Positions 51,258 through 63,734 of a stretch of 64,000 nucleotides of DNA are shown one piece after another; positions within the stretch are counted from its first letter, which is position 1; the number at the start of each line of letters is the position of its first letter. A program made the position numbers and the translations under genes. Origin of the DNA: Polydactylus sextarius (taxonomy: Eukaryota > Chordata > Actinopteri > Polynemidae); assembly GCA_016801845.1 (NCBI GenBank), contig CM028906.1, positions 8,790,001 through 8,854,000 on the forward strand. The letters run 5' to 3'. A model generated the notes under the pieces. It had not been told where the DNA came from. It searched no databases and worked only from the letters and a program-made list of their open reading frames with translations.

Positions 51258-51479
51258 AACGAAAAAGTTTCAGACATGCTGAATCAGGTTTGAGAGTATA
51301 TTTGGTATATATATATATATATATATATCAGGAAGCACAAAGTGGAGCTTCTTGTTGATATGTCCTTTTGTATTCTTGAGTGAGTGAATGTGTGTGAACC
51401 TACAAGCTACACAGTTGCCTTTTGTGTGTATGTGTTTGCTACTTATTGTGCAAGGCTTCACTGAGGCCCTGAGCATAGC

Positions 51480-52110
51480 AAGTCAGGCAACGAGTTCTCC
51501 CAGCATCTGAAACATTAATGCAGAAACCCGATTAGCCATGCCATCACAGGCCTCCTGATCCTTGCCTATTGATTTTCCTTCCGTTCAACCTCCCCCTTCA
51601 AAAAGCTGGGAGGGGAGTCTCTTAAGAGCCAGAGCACCTCTTCTCCTCTCCTAGGTCTCCTCTGGCCCGGGCCTTCTTACTGATCCAGCCCTGCTGATTT
51701 CTACTGAGACTTCGGAGGGGCTATAGACTTCTGACGATAACCCTAGGTGCTATAGGAGTGGGGATGGGGGATGGAAGATAGAGATGGGAGGGGCTGGGAG
51801 GCCCCCATGTCAGTCAGTCTGTGAGCTGTAGTGATCATGGAGGGCTGAATCGGCCTGATCAGTATGCCGGGGTGGAAAAGTGTACACTCCAGAGAGAGAA
51901 GCTGTGTAATCAGAGATGAAAGTTGTTCAGGGTCTGGTCAGCTTGACTCTCCCTCTCCCCTCTGGTTTTACTGACCTGGAGCACTTTCACTGAAGGGAGA
52001 GATGAACATCTCTGATGGCTTAGCCCAGAGACATGGTCTATCCGTACAGTTGTCTAGCTCCACACTGTTGATCAGGGAACTTGGCTGGAGTTCCCTGGCA
52101 AATATGGTGC
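51480..52110. promoter_or_regulatory. Candidate conserved non-coding block
   Basis: Repeat-free sequence with GAAACATTAATGCAG, CCCGATTAGCCATG and CTATTGATTTTCC homeodomain-like phrases, followed by GC-rich sequence to 51850. No exon seen. Confidence 0.28.
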
Positions 52111-52348
52111 ATTGTGAATGTAAACTAGAACCCCATGGAACTTTTTTGGGGGAAAGTAACTACAGGCTGAAACTTTTTTTCCAGCTGAGCACACTTGCTA
52201 TGGCCAGGTTCATGTAAAAGACATCAATATGCCAAAGTTTTGAATGTGCTGATTTGAAGAAATTTGTAGCCTGTTGCAAACAACAACTTGTCTGACCTAA
52301 ATGACCCACGAGTGCCCCCATAGTGGCAGGTGCACTGGACTTTTGTCA

Positions 52349-52378
52349 TAATAGTTATGACAAAAGTCATAACTATTA
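52349..52378. repeat. Perfect 13-bp inverted repeat with AAAA loop
   Basis: TAATAGTTATGAC, AAAA, then its exact reverse complement. Confidence 0.9.
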
Positions 52379-53154
52379 ATAATAGAAACACATTATTAAG
52401 TTTTAGCTGGTGAACATAGTGAAGTACATATCAGTAAAATGGCAAAAAAATACTTCCTGGGAAAAAAAAGATATTTTCCCCAGGATTTGATGGAGGCCAA
52501 AACAAAGCTAAAACCAGGTGGTGGCGTGAAACATAAAACCACATAACTGCTGATGTTGTTCTTAGTCTCCTGGATGTGCAAACAGACGACTATTTACTTG
52601 CACTTGACTTGTTTTGTGGGAGTTCTGTCCCAAAAAGACAAAGATGAGAAACAACAATCTCTGAAAGCATTCAGGACTGCTTTGAATAAACCTTAATTTT
52701 TCCAAGATATGCTTTCACTGTAAACACAAATGGATCAAACTCTGAGTTTGATTGTGTATTTACCCAGATTAAATCATACTACAGTCAAACAGACCCAATA
52801 TTTGATCTAGGGTTGACTATGGTTGCCATCAGATGAGCTGCCTGTATTTGAATACAAGCACTGGCCCATAGATGGAAGTGTGACAATGGCTAGGCCAGAT
52901 AACTGGGAGAAAGTGCTGTGGATTTTTTCTTGTTGCTAGTGTCTCATCCATAAACAGACTGTGTGTAGGCGTGTTGAAGTAACTGTTACTCGCCTCATGA
53001 ACATGATCCACAATCTGCAGAGCGCTCCACATGACTAAAACAACACTGCCTGGTAGGAATGACCTCCATTCCCCTGTATCTGCTCTAGAAAACAACAAAA
53101 CTGATCCAGAGTCTGATAAGAAATGAGAGTGTTTGGGAGAACGTTTCTGGAATA

Positions 53155-53477
53155 GAGAGAGAGAGAGAGAGAGAAAGAAAGAGAGAGGAGGGTAGAAGGA
53201 AGGGCAGCCAGGGAAAACCTGTGTTAAAACATCATTGCTCAAGGCATAATCGCTGTTAAATAGGTTGTTGACATACACAGTCGGCTGTGTGCAAACATCT
53301 CATTTGGCCAATTATCCCCTTCGTCGAGGTGGTGTGGTCTGGATGAGGAGGGTAAGCAAAGATTTGGCAGAGACGGAGGGAGTAACTCTCTCCTGTGCTG
53401 TGTTAATGGAGCTACCAGATGTGTGTTTAAAGGAAGAGGAGCTGTACTGGGTGGCCCGCCACATGTCTAACCTGGGA

Positions 53478-53511
<34 letters not shown>

Positions 53512-53562
53512 CCTGGTGAGTTCGTGTAAGTGTGTTTTTTTTTTTTTTTTGTGTGTGTGTGA
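53155..53562 (+). repeat. Cluster of simple repeats: (GA)n, (TG)n, T run, (TG)n
   Basis: (GA)n with interruptions at 53155-53188, (TG)n at 53479-53509, a T run at 53535-53550 and TG units to 53562. The sequence between is unique. Confidence 0.9.
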
Positions 53563-53949
53563 GCATACCTTTGTCCGTGACCGTGTCTATGTGTGTGCAG
53601 GTGTACAGGGAGGCTCTAATGTTTAGCGGACCACCCCAGGGTGTTACCGTGACCACCACCTCTCTTTAATACCCCATTGCTGCCCAGCTCATAATATCTA
53701 CATTGACTGGCAAAGAGGAGCAGCAGCTTCCACAGCACATGGCAAATGATCCAGTGATTCTTGACACTGAGGAAGAATTTGATGACTCACATCATACTTA
53801 GTTTTTATAAGTATCTGTTTCTAGCATCAATAAGTGGATAGGAGAAGAAAGTTCTGTGCACGGCAGAAGACACTTCATAGCAAGTCACAATGGATATATG
53901 TTTGAAATTTGAGTGCTATTTGATTGTCTGATAATGTGTGTGATTAACC

Positions 53950-54085
53950 AGTAGTGATAGATAGCTGGAGGAAAACCCCCTACCCCCTCCCTTAGGCTGC
54001 AGGCCCCTCCTGCTCTAATCAATGACATGTTAAGCTGGCAGGCTTTTGAAGTGAGGGGTTCCAGAGGGGTGCTGAAGGGGTGAAG

Positions 54086-54116
<31 letters not shown>

Positions 54117-54290
54117 ACAGGGAAGTTGAGGGGTATTGATGATGTGCGGTGATGGGACACAAGGGAGCAAAGTGAGGGAGGGAGGGATGAAGAGAGACCA
54201 GAGGCAAACTCTCGGTGGGGGGAAGGTTGACAAGAGCAAAAAGCCAGTCTGGAACTCATCACTGGAACTGCAGTGACTGGACTGCTGGTT
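53950..54290. promoter_or_regulatory. Candidate conserved non-coding block interrupted by (TG)n
   Basis: GC-balanced sequence with CTCTAATCAATGACATGTTAAG, split by (TG)n at 54089-54116. The overlapping minus-strand frames of 62-125 codons disagree with each other and have no domain. Confidence 0.22.
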
Positions 54291-54946
54291 AAAGAGTCAC
54301 CCTGATGCCTCCCAACAGGTCACACCCAAACCCACTTCTACACATCCCACTATATTTGCTTTTTTCTTCACTGTCTATCAGTGAAACCCTTCTTGTTTTG
54401 TTAAGATTGAGTCATTCGTGTTTCTACAATCCACATTTGAGAGCTCAACCTTGTGCTGTTAAAAATAATTTTCACTGAATATGCAGTTTAGCCAGATAGT
54501 TGTTAGAAAAAATAAAATTGGTGTATGCATTTTATTCTCTGGCAATATTTTTTTTAAGCCAAGAAATTATTTTATTTCACAAAAAATCAGGTAAGTAGGA
54601 GGTCTGGGTGGGTGGTGTGTGATCAGAATTAGAACCATGAAAACTTATATCTTCATTAAACTCTTTCACTGCAGTTGTTTGGCAGATTTAACACTACAGT
54701 CCATGGACTTTATTGTGTGTTTCTTAGTGCAACCAAAAGGCTGGTACACCTGCCACCAATGGAGCTTTCTCAATAGTCATTCAGGTTACACCTTTCTAAA
54801 GCTCGAAAGATCTAAACATTATGTTTCATATATAAAACATATATGATGAGGTCAGAAAAAAACACATTGTTAAATGATTATGTTCAAAGAACTGTGTGAA
54901 GTCAGGGTCAGGTGTCATGTATGTCTATCCATAATATCCCATTTTG

Positions 54947-54995
54947 TTATTTGTTATTTGAAATGAGTTACTTACTCAGTTTAAATAACAAATAA
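54947..54995. repeat. 13-bp inverted repeat
   Basis: TTATTTGTTATTT and its exact reverse complement, 23 bases apart. Confidence 0.85.
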
Positions 54996-55830
54996 AAAGT
55001 GGGAGATTATTGAAAAATCAGTCATATGATTGATGACTGGTGTATCTGAACTGATCTCAGATATACAAGTGACTTTTGGAGGAGGACGACCTCCTAGGTA
55101 AAGGAACCTGCTAATAATTCTTCTGCGCTTGAATAGGATTTTGAATATTACTTGTAATGGATCATTTTGAAACTATAACATCGAGCCTCTCATTTCATCA
55201 TTATCATCAATATATTCTTCTTCAATGTCAAACTATGACTCCAATGCAGAGCATGATAACTAAATCAACTGCAACGCAACATTGCACACAAATGTCCCAA
55301 CAAATGTAGCCTGTTGACATACGGAGGGTTAAAAGCGCTGGTGGTGATGATTAATAACTGTGGGAACAGAACCTGTGCATATATTGAATTAACAGACCAC
55401 TTGGCTGGAGGATTTAGATGAATCAGAAACAAAAGAAATCAATTTTGCTGGAAAAATGTCCATGTTCTCTATCTCTCCTCATCTCTCCATCTATCTGTAC
55501 TTGTGGAAAAGAAGGTTATGTTACAGGAGTATGTTATAGGATATTATGTGTGCTTTTGGTCAGCAATGCTTTAGCTGAAAGTGTAAGCCTGTACTTGTGT
55601 GTGTAGTTTTGGATATGCGTGCATGTTATCTTGTGTGCATGTTCTCTTGCGTAGGTGTGTGTGTTTGAGATAACGTCTGTGTGCTCATGTGTGTTTGTGG
55701 ATGCTCTGTGTGCCTGTATTTTTCTGTGTGTAACATTGTGTATGTATGAATGCCATGTGACTGTGTGTGCACCATTGTATGTAAATGTACTTTTTTGTAC
55801 TTTATGCTCTTGTGCGTGCACTTTTGCACT

Positions 55831-55857
55831 GTGTGTGTGTGCGTGTGTGTGTGTGTA

Positions 55858-55916
<59 letters not shown>
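55831..55916 (+). repeat. (TG)n microsatellite with interruptions
   Basis: About 40 TG units with one GC and one TATGT interruption. TG-rich sequence begins already near 55590, so the local bias extends over some 300 bases. Confidence 0.96.
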
Positions 55917-55917
<1 letters not shown>

Positions 55918-55934
55918 TGCTGCAGAACCCTGAG

Positions 55935-57540
55935 AACTTGGCAGCATGTCAGCGGAGTGCTCCAGCAGTGAGGGGGAGCTGCTGTGTTTCTTTGCCCTGT
56001 GCTGGATCCCCTTTCAGCCTAACACAATCCCACAATCCTACAGCTCTGAGCTCTCAGCTGCAGCCTCCACAGCACTGGCGCTAACCCACCATGCTCTCAT
56101 ACCCACCCAGATCACTGTTTCAGCACACCAGGATCTGGCCACTGTTAGTGTCTCTACTGCTGCTCCAGCACATTCAGCTGTATTGTACTTTGGCTGAAAG
56201 GAAGGAAGCCCAGATATTTTCGTTTTTTACAGCAACATCACATTGAAACATCTTTGTTGCCAAATCCTGTCAATTAGTGACTCTACCCCTGTCTACAATA
56301 ACTTATCTACTCGTCAAAAAAAGGCTGGTTTAGGTTTTGTCATGTCCCTCTGTACCTCTCTAACAATGCAGTTTTGGTTTAATTTTGGGGTTTGGGATAT
56401 TTCTGCCTCTGTACCAGTACAATGACTTGGAAGAAGAATTGGCTGGTTAATTTGTGATGCTTAAAAAGGCCCTTATAATAATAGATCTTATCAGAGCTAA
56501 TAAACTAGAACCCCTGATGTCCGCCGGTCTGATTAGTTTCATCTGGCTTCATGTAAAGATACTGTGTCACATGCGTACCAATGGAAGTATATGGTCCTTA
56601 TGATGATATTGATATTGATGATTCTGATGATTTTGCCTAAAGGAAACATATGTTGGGTGAACAGGATTGATCCTAACACAGAAGCCTGTAGGACCCCGTA
56701 TGACTTTCTTGACTATGTAATGAGAGTCACTGTTCAAATGAACAAACTGGGATCTCTGTATGAGCAGGATATAGCGGCCTGCCTTCGCCTGTGAACACGG
56801 TATATTTTATTTTGAAAGTTAAACGGATGTTTTATTTTGTTTTTGTGCATGACTTCCGACAAAAATAGAAGGCTTGTGGATCGGCTGCGCCGGGCTCTAG
56901 AACACCAGATCAGAGATGCAGCCGTGCTGCAGCCGGTCGAAACACAATCACTGACTATAATGGAAACATATCAGATCTGCTGCAATGCAAGCGTTCTGCC
57001 TTCAGTGGAAATTGGGGGTTAACTTTGTGAGGCTATGAAAAGGGCATTGCTAACTTTGCCTTGTGAGGTTTTTTTTTTTTTTTAACAATGTTATCCTCTG
57101 AACCTGATTGATTACAACATAACTGGTCAGCAACCCTTTTCAGGGATTTTTTTAATAAAAGGAGGTTGGATATTAGTCTTTAATTAGCTGAAACATATGG
57201 ATCCAAAATGTTAGGTCACAGCTGTGTTCTTGTAATAAATAGTCAAACTTACCCTCTTCTTGCACATGTAACAATTTACTTTTATCTGTGTTTACTATAG
57301 CTGTTCTTATTCTTTTAAAGTTAAATTTTAGTTTATGAAAACTTTATCTCTTTAACCTATTGGGCAAAATTAGTTTAGTTTGGATGGGACCCATTATTGT
57401 TCATTTAGTCATGTTTTAGCTGCAATGCAGATCACATGGCCAGTTCTCTGCTGCTTATTATTTAAATGGTTCACTTTATCAGCTGATCACTCGATGAGTT
57501 CAATTTGACACAACAAGGTGGGATGAGTGAGCTCTCCCAT
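55935..57540. other. Non-coding stretch, no gene seen
   Basis: Short plus-strand frames of 60-83 codons (55946, 56243, 56564, 56837) lack domains. A T run lies at 57068-57083. Confidence 0.4.
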
Positions 57541-57553
57541 CAGTGTTATTGTG

Positions 57554-57554
57554 C

Positions 57555-57585
<31 letters not shown>

Positions 57586-57600
57586 GCAGCAGCAGCAGAA
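57554..57600 (+). repeat. (CAT)n(CAG)n trinucleotide tract
   Basis: About ten CAT/CAC units pass into five CAG units. The His/Gln run in the 90-codon frame here comes only from this repeat. Confidence 0.9.
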
Positions 57601-58092
57601 GCAGTGCAAATCTCCCAGATGGACCTTCACAAGATGGGTATTGATTGATTCTTCTCAAAGTGGTGGTGATAATGTGACAAACAGCAGTCATTTCCCACTG
57701 AAACATCACTTTGGTCCACTAGTGAAGCCTTTATCACAAAGAGCATCAGAGCCTTCCTGGAAGCTCTCTTCCGGCACTGGGGACCTGTCAGACCAGTGAG
57801 CCAGTGGATCAAATGGCACTGTGGCAACTATCTTAATGACTGTGTGTCATGGCTGCAGGATTTGTAACAGTGGCAAAAAGCAGTGCAGAAAACTGTGATT
57901 TATATAATGTGTTTTGACAGTGATGAGTTCCAGTTTTCAATTTCCAGTTTTACAGCCTGACTGGAAATGCTGCAAAACTTTTTTTTAATGCTGTTACCAA
58001 AATCAGTAACTGATAACAACATATCAGCTGTCACAAAATATGAAATAATACTTCTGCCGAGGACTAAAAAGGGGCACTATGGGGTTCTGCAG

Positions 58093-58130
58093 ATATAACT
58101 TGTGTAAATATAAGACAAGTTATATTTACA
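58093..58130. repeat. Overlapping pair of 11-bp inverted repeats
   Basis: ATATAACTTGT (58093-58103) pairs with 58115-58125, and the overlapping TGTAAATATAA (58103-58113) pairs with 58120-58130. The two stems share bases and cannot form together. Confidence 0.85.
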
Positions 58131-58759
58131 TTTAGTGTAACTCACCAGAATGCGTTGTGTGAGATTATGCCTGGGGTTCATCAGTTTTCCCCATTTATAT
58201 GATTTGTCAGACTGAGAGTAGAGACAGTAGGTTTTCCACACTACCATCAGCTGTGGCCACTTGGAAAAGTCTTTTAAATGTTAGGCAGACATAAAGTAGT
58301 TTTATTAAAGCATACTGAAGCCTTAAGGCTTGTCTACACAGGAGGCATTTTTTCTGTCATCCATATCATCACTGCCTGATGGAACAGCTTCTGTTCTAAT
58401 CAGTGCAGCTGCCTGCACAGGCTGTGGAATGACTCGCACTTCAGTCTCACTTACGTGTACAGCCGTGATCTGAATCATGTTTTCAAGCTTCAATTTTTTT
58501 GGGTTTGTTTTGTTTTATGAGTATAACTGTAGTGTTTGTGTGCTGGGCCCCGAGCGGTAATGCAATGTGGGTAACATACGGTTGTTAATGTAAAGTAGTT
58601 CAATATCCACTTGTATTGACAACAGCATTATGAAACAATTCACGGTTCTCATTGTATTCTACACACATCACATGGTTCAGGTTAAGAAAAGACCCTAAGA
58701 CTGAATACAGAATAGATTCAGGGTGACTTCTGACAGAAGATATTTAATCAAAAGTACCA

Positions 58760-59240
58760 TTATTTCGAAACCTTAGCCTCAGTGCTTTTGTTGCCTAAAC
58801 TGACAGGACTCAGGATGTGAACCCTGGTGTCTGTAGTCCCAGTCCTACACTGTATATCCCTGCCATCCACCTCAAACACCTCCTGGAAACATCTACTGAT
58901 TTTGTGTGTATTGTCTGCATTTCATTCTATAAATGTATTACATAAATGTCTTCCTAATTCAGGCATTTGATTGTTTCGGCGCTGCATTTCTTCTGCAGAT
59001 CATCTGTTATTTTGTTGAAATGTGAAATTGTAAATAGACTGCATTTATATGGAAAACATTGTCTGGTCTTACATACATTTAAACACTAGTAACAGCAGTA
59101 GAACAGCCATTGGGGGAAGTTTGAGGTTGAGGTTGAGTACTCGCTCAAGGTCAAGGGCAATTAATGAAGAGCAGGAATCAAACCACTGATTTTCTGATTA
59201 GTGCACGACCTCCTGAGCCACCACTGCCAAACTGTCTTTG
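58760..59240 (+). repeat. Two probable fish repeat fragments
   Basis: At 58760-58880, TTTTGTTGCCTAAACTGACA, GGATGTGAACCCTGGTGTC and CCTACACTGTATATCCCTGCC follow the order of a known fish repeat. At 59110-59240, CAGGAATCAAACCACTGATT, CTGATTAGTGCACGACCTCC and TGAGCCACCACTGCC resemble another. Both are diverged. Confidence 0.45.
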
Positions 59241-59683
59241 ATCCTTTTAGTTTAGAATGTTGATTCTCTCTTGCAAAGTTGGAGATAATTTTTGTTATAG
59301 CTTGATCTGTTTTTTATGAACCAATAATTTGCTGCTTACACCATTGTTTACAAAAGGCCAATGGCTGGAGTTTTACTGACAGTACCAACTTGTCAGATAT
59401 TCTGAGAAAAATATGAAACCTTGGTAATTTAGCATCATTTCTTGTGTATACACAAAGTATTTGGTTTTCAGCTGGAAAATGTGAGACTGACAATGTGCCA
59501 AATATTGTTTTAAGAGAAACAAATGTTTTGCCTGTTGTGTTTCTGTGAACTTACTCAAACAGCCAACAAGTCAAAGCAAATGAAGCCTTTAGGAACATGG
59601 CAAACCCTCATATCATATCCCAGCTCATTTAGTATAATGTTCAAGGGAGCCACCCTGCTTCAGACGTAGACAGCACCACATCA

Positions 59684-59711
59684 GCAGTGTGTGTGTGTGT
59701 GTGTGTGTGTC
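59684..59711 (+). repeat. (TG)n microsatellite
   Basis: About 13 TG units, followed by TG-rich sequence to about 59770. Confidence 0.92.
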
Positions 59712-59799
59712 TGCATGTGTGTGCATGCGTCTCACATCTGTGTGTGTTCATCTGCGTGTGTGTCTATGTGCTCCAAATGCTGATTGATGTATCTCTGGC

Positions 59800-61700
59800 T
59801 TTGTCAGCCCTTTGGCATAGGTGGAACAGGTGTGACTCTGCCACAGAGCGCGGCTCAGACAAGCCATATCACAGCACAATGAGGTCATTGTGCAACACAT
59901 ACATTCCTGCACAGGGCCCTCGGACTTTTACAGACTGGAGGTAGCTGTGTGTGTTGCTCCAGGTGAGGGGGATTTGGATGAGATTTGCTGTATGAAAGAG
60001 ATGTGTGCTCACCAGCTGCGTGTCCCTACACAGTCTCAGATACACCTTCAAGGCTGAGACGCACATACACAGACCCAGAAAGACACACAGACGGGCCATG
60101 TGACGATTCTCCAGTGTTGCAAAATCAGCGTTTTGTGTGTGTGTGTGAGTGGGCGTAAGGTTAAGTGGGGCTGGCTGGGTTTTTTCCGAACTTGTCACCG
60201 TTGTCTCAGATACAGTCAAGGCTGTGCTGGTGTGCGTGGACCCTGGGGTCCATTAGTACAATGTGGATGTTACTACGGCGATGAAGTCATCTGGTCTGAC
60301 TCAGGCAGCTCATTCAATGGCATCTGTGTTTGTTTGTATCCTGGCTGACACCCTCAGCCTCCGTATCCTAACACTGAGACACAGCACATGTAAACTCACT
60401 GCTCACTTCAGTCCCCTGCTGTCTGCATTTTTCCTGCTTTTGAATTGGAAATGGCTTGCTGTTTTTGGTGAAGTAAGGTTGAGGTGGACTATGTTCTCTG
60501 TGTGTGTGTGTGTTTGTCTGAATATTGTGTAGTGCTATCCCAAGGGTTGGGTGTCTGGACTGGGTCCCTTTTAGCTGCTTTACAGTTTAACCAGCCTTGA
60601 CTTGCTGTGTGGTGACATGTCTGCACTACACTGACTGGATGACTGGGAGGATCTGCTCCCTGTGTATGTGTGTGTGTGTGTGTCAGAGTGGGTGTAAGGC
60701 TGGAGGCTGACTGCTGGGCTATGCTTGAAAGACTTCTGGCATGTGCTGGTGCCTGCATTTTTCACCCTTGACTGGAAGCATATGCTGTAGCACAATCGAG
60801 ACAGTGTTAGACGAGCTTGGCGTGAGGGACCCAGGCGGCTTCCTCCACATCTGGCAGTGCTTGGCCCTCCTTCCAGGTGAGTCACGTCCCCTGGGAGGGT
60901 GGCTCTGCTGCAGTCCTTGGTCCCTCAGCGCTCGGGCATCTGGAAGTGTCTGGATCTGTCTCGCAGTCACATCTATCTCCACATGCTTTTCCAATTTCAT
61001 CACCCCCAACACCACCTCCAAGCTTTTTCTGTTCCCTAAATACACACCACCCCCCCACCCTCCAGGTGACATGGTTTAGCAAGACAGATGACCAAAAAAG
61101 GACACTGCTGAAGAGCTAGTATAGACAAAAGGAACTTGTGGATTTTTTTTATCTCACAATATGAAGAAATGAAGTGTAGTTCTACTATTATTATGTTCTT
61201 AACTTGATTTTTAATCAATGTGGCTATTGTGTTAATTGGCAACACTGTTGAAAAGTAATTAAATGTGGTTGACAACAAACTGTTTAGTCATATTTATTGG
61301 AGGAAAACAAGATGCTGTCCACACATGCATCACACTCTCCAGATTGACTCACTGGTGTTTTACTCAAAAAGTGATTGAGATAATCTGCCTGTAGCATTGT
61401 TTTGGTAACACATGATGTTTTCATTTTTACTTTTTATTTTGGGAGAGCTACAAAAAAGCTGTAGCATATAACAGTTACCCAATAATGGAGAGAAGAATTT
61501 TTACTACATGAGCAAACAGTTGAAGATCTCATTTATGCAATGAAAAGATGCGGAGGCGCAGCAATGATAAATGATAAATTTATCGCAATGATAAATTTAG
61601 CCCCTATAACTCTGCTTTTGGTCTCCTCCTCCGCAACAAAATATCTTCTTACCTGCAACATTCTAAACTAGTCTTGTGTCTGTCTGTGTTTTGGTGCTGC
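59800..61700. other. GC-balanced non-coding stretch
   Basis: Overlapping frames of 80-117 codons occur on both strands between 59869 and 61119. None carries a known domain or has paired splice sites. TG tracts occur near 60135, 60500 and 60664. The compact unique parts could be regulatory. Confidence 0.35.
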
Positions 61701-61713
61701 TCAGATTTTTGTG

Positions 61714-61760
<47 letters not shown>
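61714..61760 (+). repeat. (CT)n(TG)n microsatellite
   Basis: About nine CT units followed by about 15 TG units. A further TG tract lies at 61881-61900. Confidence 0.94.
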
Positions 61761-61765
<5 letters not shown>

Positions 61766-62346
61766 AGGAGAGAAGAAGAGGTGGAGGGGGGACAGCTTCC
61801 CTGCCTGACCCTTAACCAGGAATGTCACAAGCAGACTGGGTAATTATGTCCCTTAGCCTGATGGCTGTTGGGGAGGCCCAGCTGTGTGTGTGTGTGTGTG
61901 TGCATGCATATTGGTCTGGGGAGGGGAGGGGGGTCGACTGATGGGAGCTGCATGTGTCAGAGTGGATTGATCATGACACAAACAGATGTATGTTGGTGGA
62001 AAACATGTTGGTGTCCATGTGGAATGGGTCTATCCTGGTCATTAAAGAGATGAAAATAAACATCTTGCTCTGATTAACAGCGGCTGTCCCGGTGGACTTG
62101 TCAGCCGCGCCGCTGACATGCCATGCCGAGGCTGTACATATGTGTGTACAGATTTTGGTTTTACATAAATGTGTTCCTGTTTAGGGGCTGGTGAGCCATG
62201 CTGTAGCTGTAATGTGTGTGTTTGTTGTCAGTCTCGCAGCTGCTCAAGTGGGCACAAGTTTTTCGCTGTATTTTATAGGCATCTAAATGGAGATCTAGAA
62301 TAAATAAGAGAAAATGTCTGTTTTTTAACAGCATGTGTTGCTTTAT

Positions 62347-62348
<2 letters not shown>

Positions 62349-62386
<38 letters not shown>
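62349..62386 (+). repeat. (CA)n microsatellite
   Basis: About 19 uninterrupted CA units. Confidence 0.96.
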
Positions 62387-62388
<2 letters not shown>

Positions 62389-62399
62389 AGTCTCACTCT

Positions 62400-63730
62400 C
62401 TCAGAGGCTATTTAGAGAGGAATGCTGCATGCTGAAGTCTCACATTTCACTAAAGTAGCAGAAAAAGGAGGAGAGGGAGAGTGACATTGAAATTGAGAAA
62501 AAGGGGGAAAAACATGTGGAGACTCATTGTAGTCCACGAGGTTGTCATGTGTGTGTGTGTGTGTATGTGTATTCATGTGAACATGTGCATTATATTAATC
62601 TGAAACGCTGTAGTGCACGTGCGACTGAATGCCATTAGCGGACAAGCATCTGGTTTGACTAATGAAGTCAGGACTTTGATTCTCTAAGTGTCACATACGG
62701 GGTGAGACTTGATTGGCATTGTGTGTGTGCATATTTGTGTGTGTGTGTGTGCCAAGGAGACACTCTTGCTTCTTCATTGTCTCTGCTGTCTTGGGGGTGA
62801 CCTGGTTGCTGGGCCCTGGGAGAGTCAGTGTCAAATATAGAGAGTGGCAGTGTAGTAAACAATCCACCACAGACTCTTGGGACCACCATTGTCTTTCGCC
62901 TTATCTCTGGTCTGAAACACATATGCCCTGACTATTAACAAGAAAAACAAAGTCAAAATTGACTGTGGTGATTCCTCCAAACTCCCCGTGAAATCACTCT
63001 TGTTTAGTGATACATCTTTGGGTTGTGTGATTCCAGCTTTCCTAATGAAGCACCTCTTCTTTCTCATGTTGAAATGATAGCCTCAGAGAAGATTTTCTGT
63101 GCGCGTGCCATGTGAGCATCGATCAGCCCAGACTTGTAAAACAGCTTCCACAATCCAATTTTCTACCTTGCTGTATTCATTTCAAATTGCCTCACTGATG
63201 CCATCTTGGGTCAAGCTTAGTTGGGAGAAAAGGAAACACGTGTGAATCAAAGCGGATCCCTACCTCACTCACTCATTGTGTGTGTGTGTTTTGTCTTTAC
63301 AGCCTTTATCGTTTTTTTACTGCTAATGCTAATGAAATGTAAATGTAAAAGTAGAAATGTAAAGTAAAATGTAAATCCATCATTTTGTATGTAACAAATA
63401 CAAATGGCTCATCAGTGTGTGGATGAAAAATATGTAATTTTAACACAAGACTTTTATTTGTTGTTTTTTTGTCTCCCAGCTACCATGGCATGGTTGTGGT
63501 TTAACCAGGAACTATGAAGGATATTCCAACACAGGCAGTTCTTACAGAAAGTGATGTAAACTAGCTTCCAATGTAATGGATTTTTAAATCACATTATGGA
63601 AAAAATATGATATTATATCCTGGAGCTTTATAGGAAAACAAACAGTCTAATATTTAGGTGTTTCAAACAGTTGTCTGAGACAAAAAAATGTCTGTGTCAA
63701 AAAGTCACAGAACAGGACACCATTGTTGTT
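62400..63730. other. Non-coding stretch, partly unique
   Basis: Contains TG-rich tracts near 62548 and 62720. A unique segment at 63060-63250 with GCATCGATCAGCCCAGAC and CAATCCAATTTTC could be regulatory. No exon is supported. Confidence 0.35.
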
Positions 63731-63734
63731 AAAG

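Noticed and set aside
52829..53278. 149-codon minus-strand frame, the longest of the window
   Set aside because: It crosses a (GA)n tract that supplies a Ser/Leu run and shows no domain.
55534..55947. 137-codon His/Thr-rich minus-strand frame and its Cys/Val-rich plus-strand partners
   Set aside because: Produced entirely by the TG/CA-rich tract.
60741..61079. 112-codon plus-strand frame with a 117-codon minus-strand shadow
   Set aside because: No domain on either strand and no consistent splice sites; GC-balanced sequence leaves few stops.
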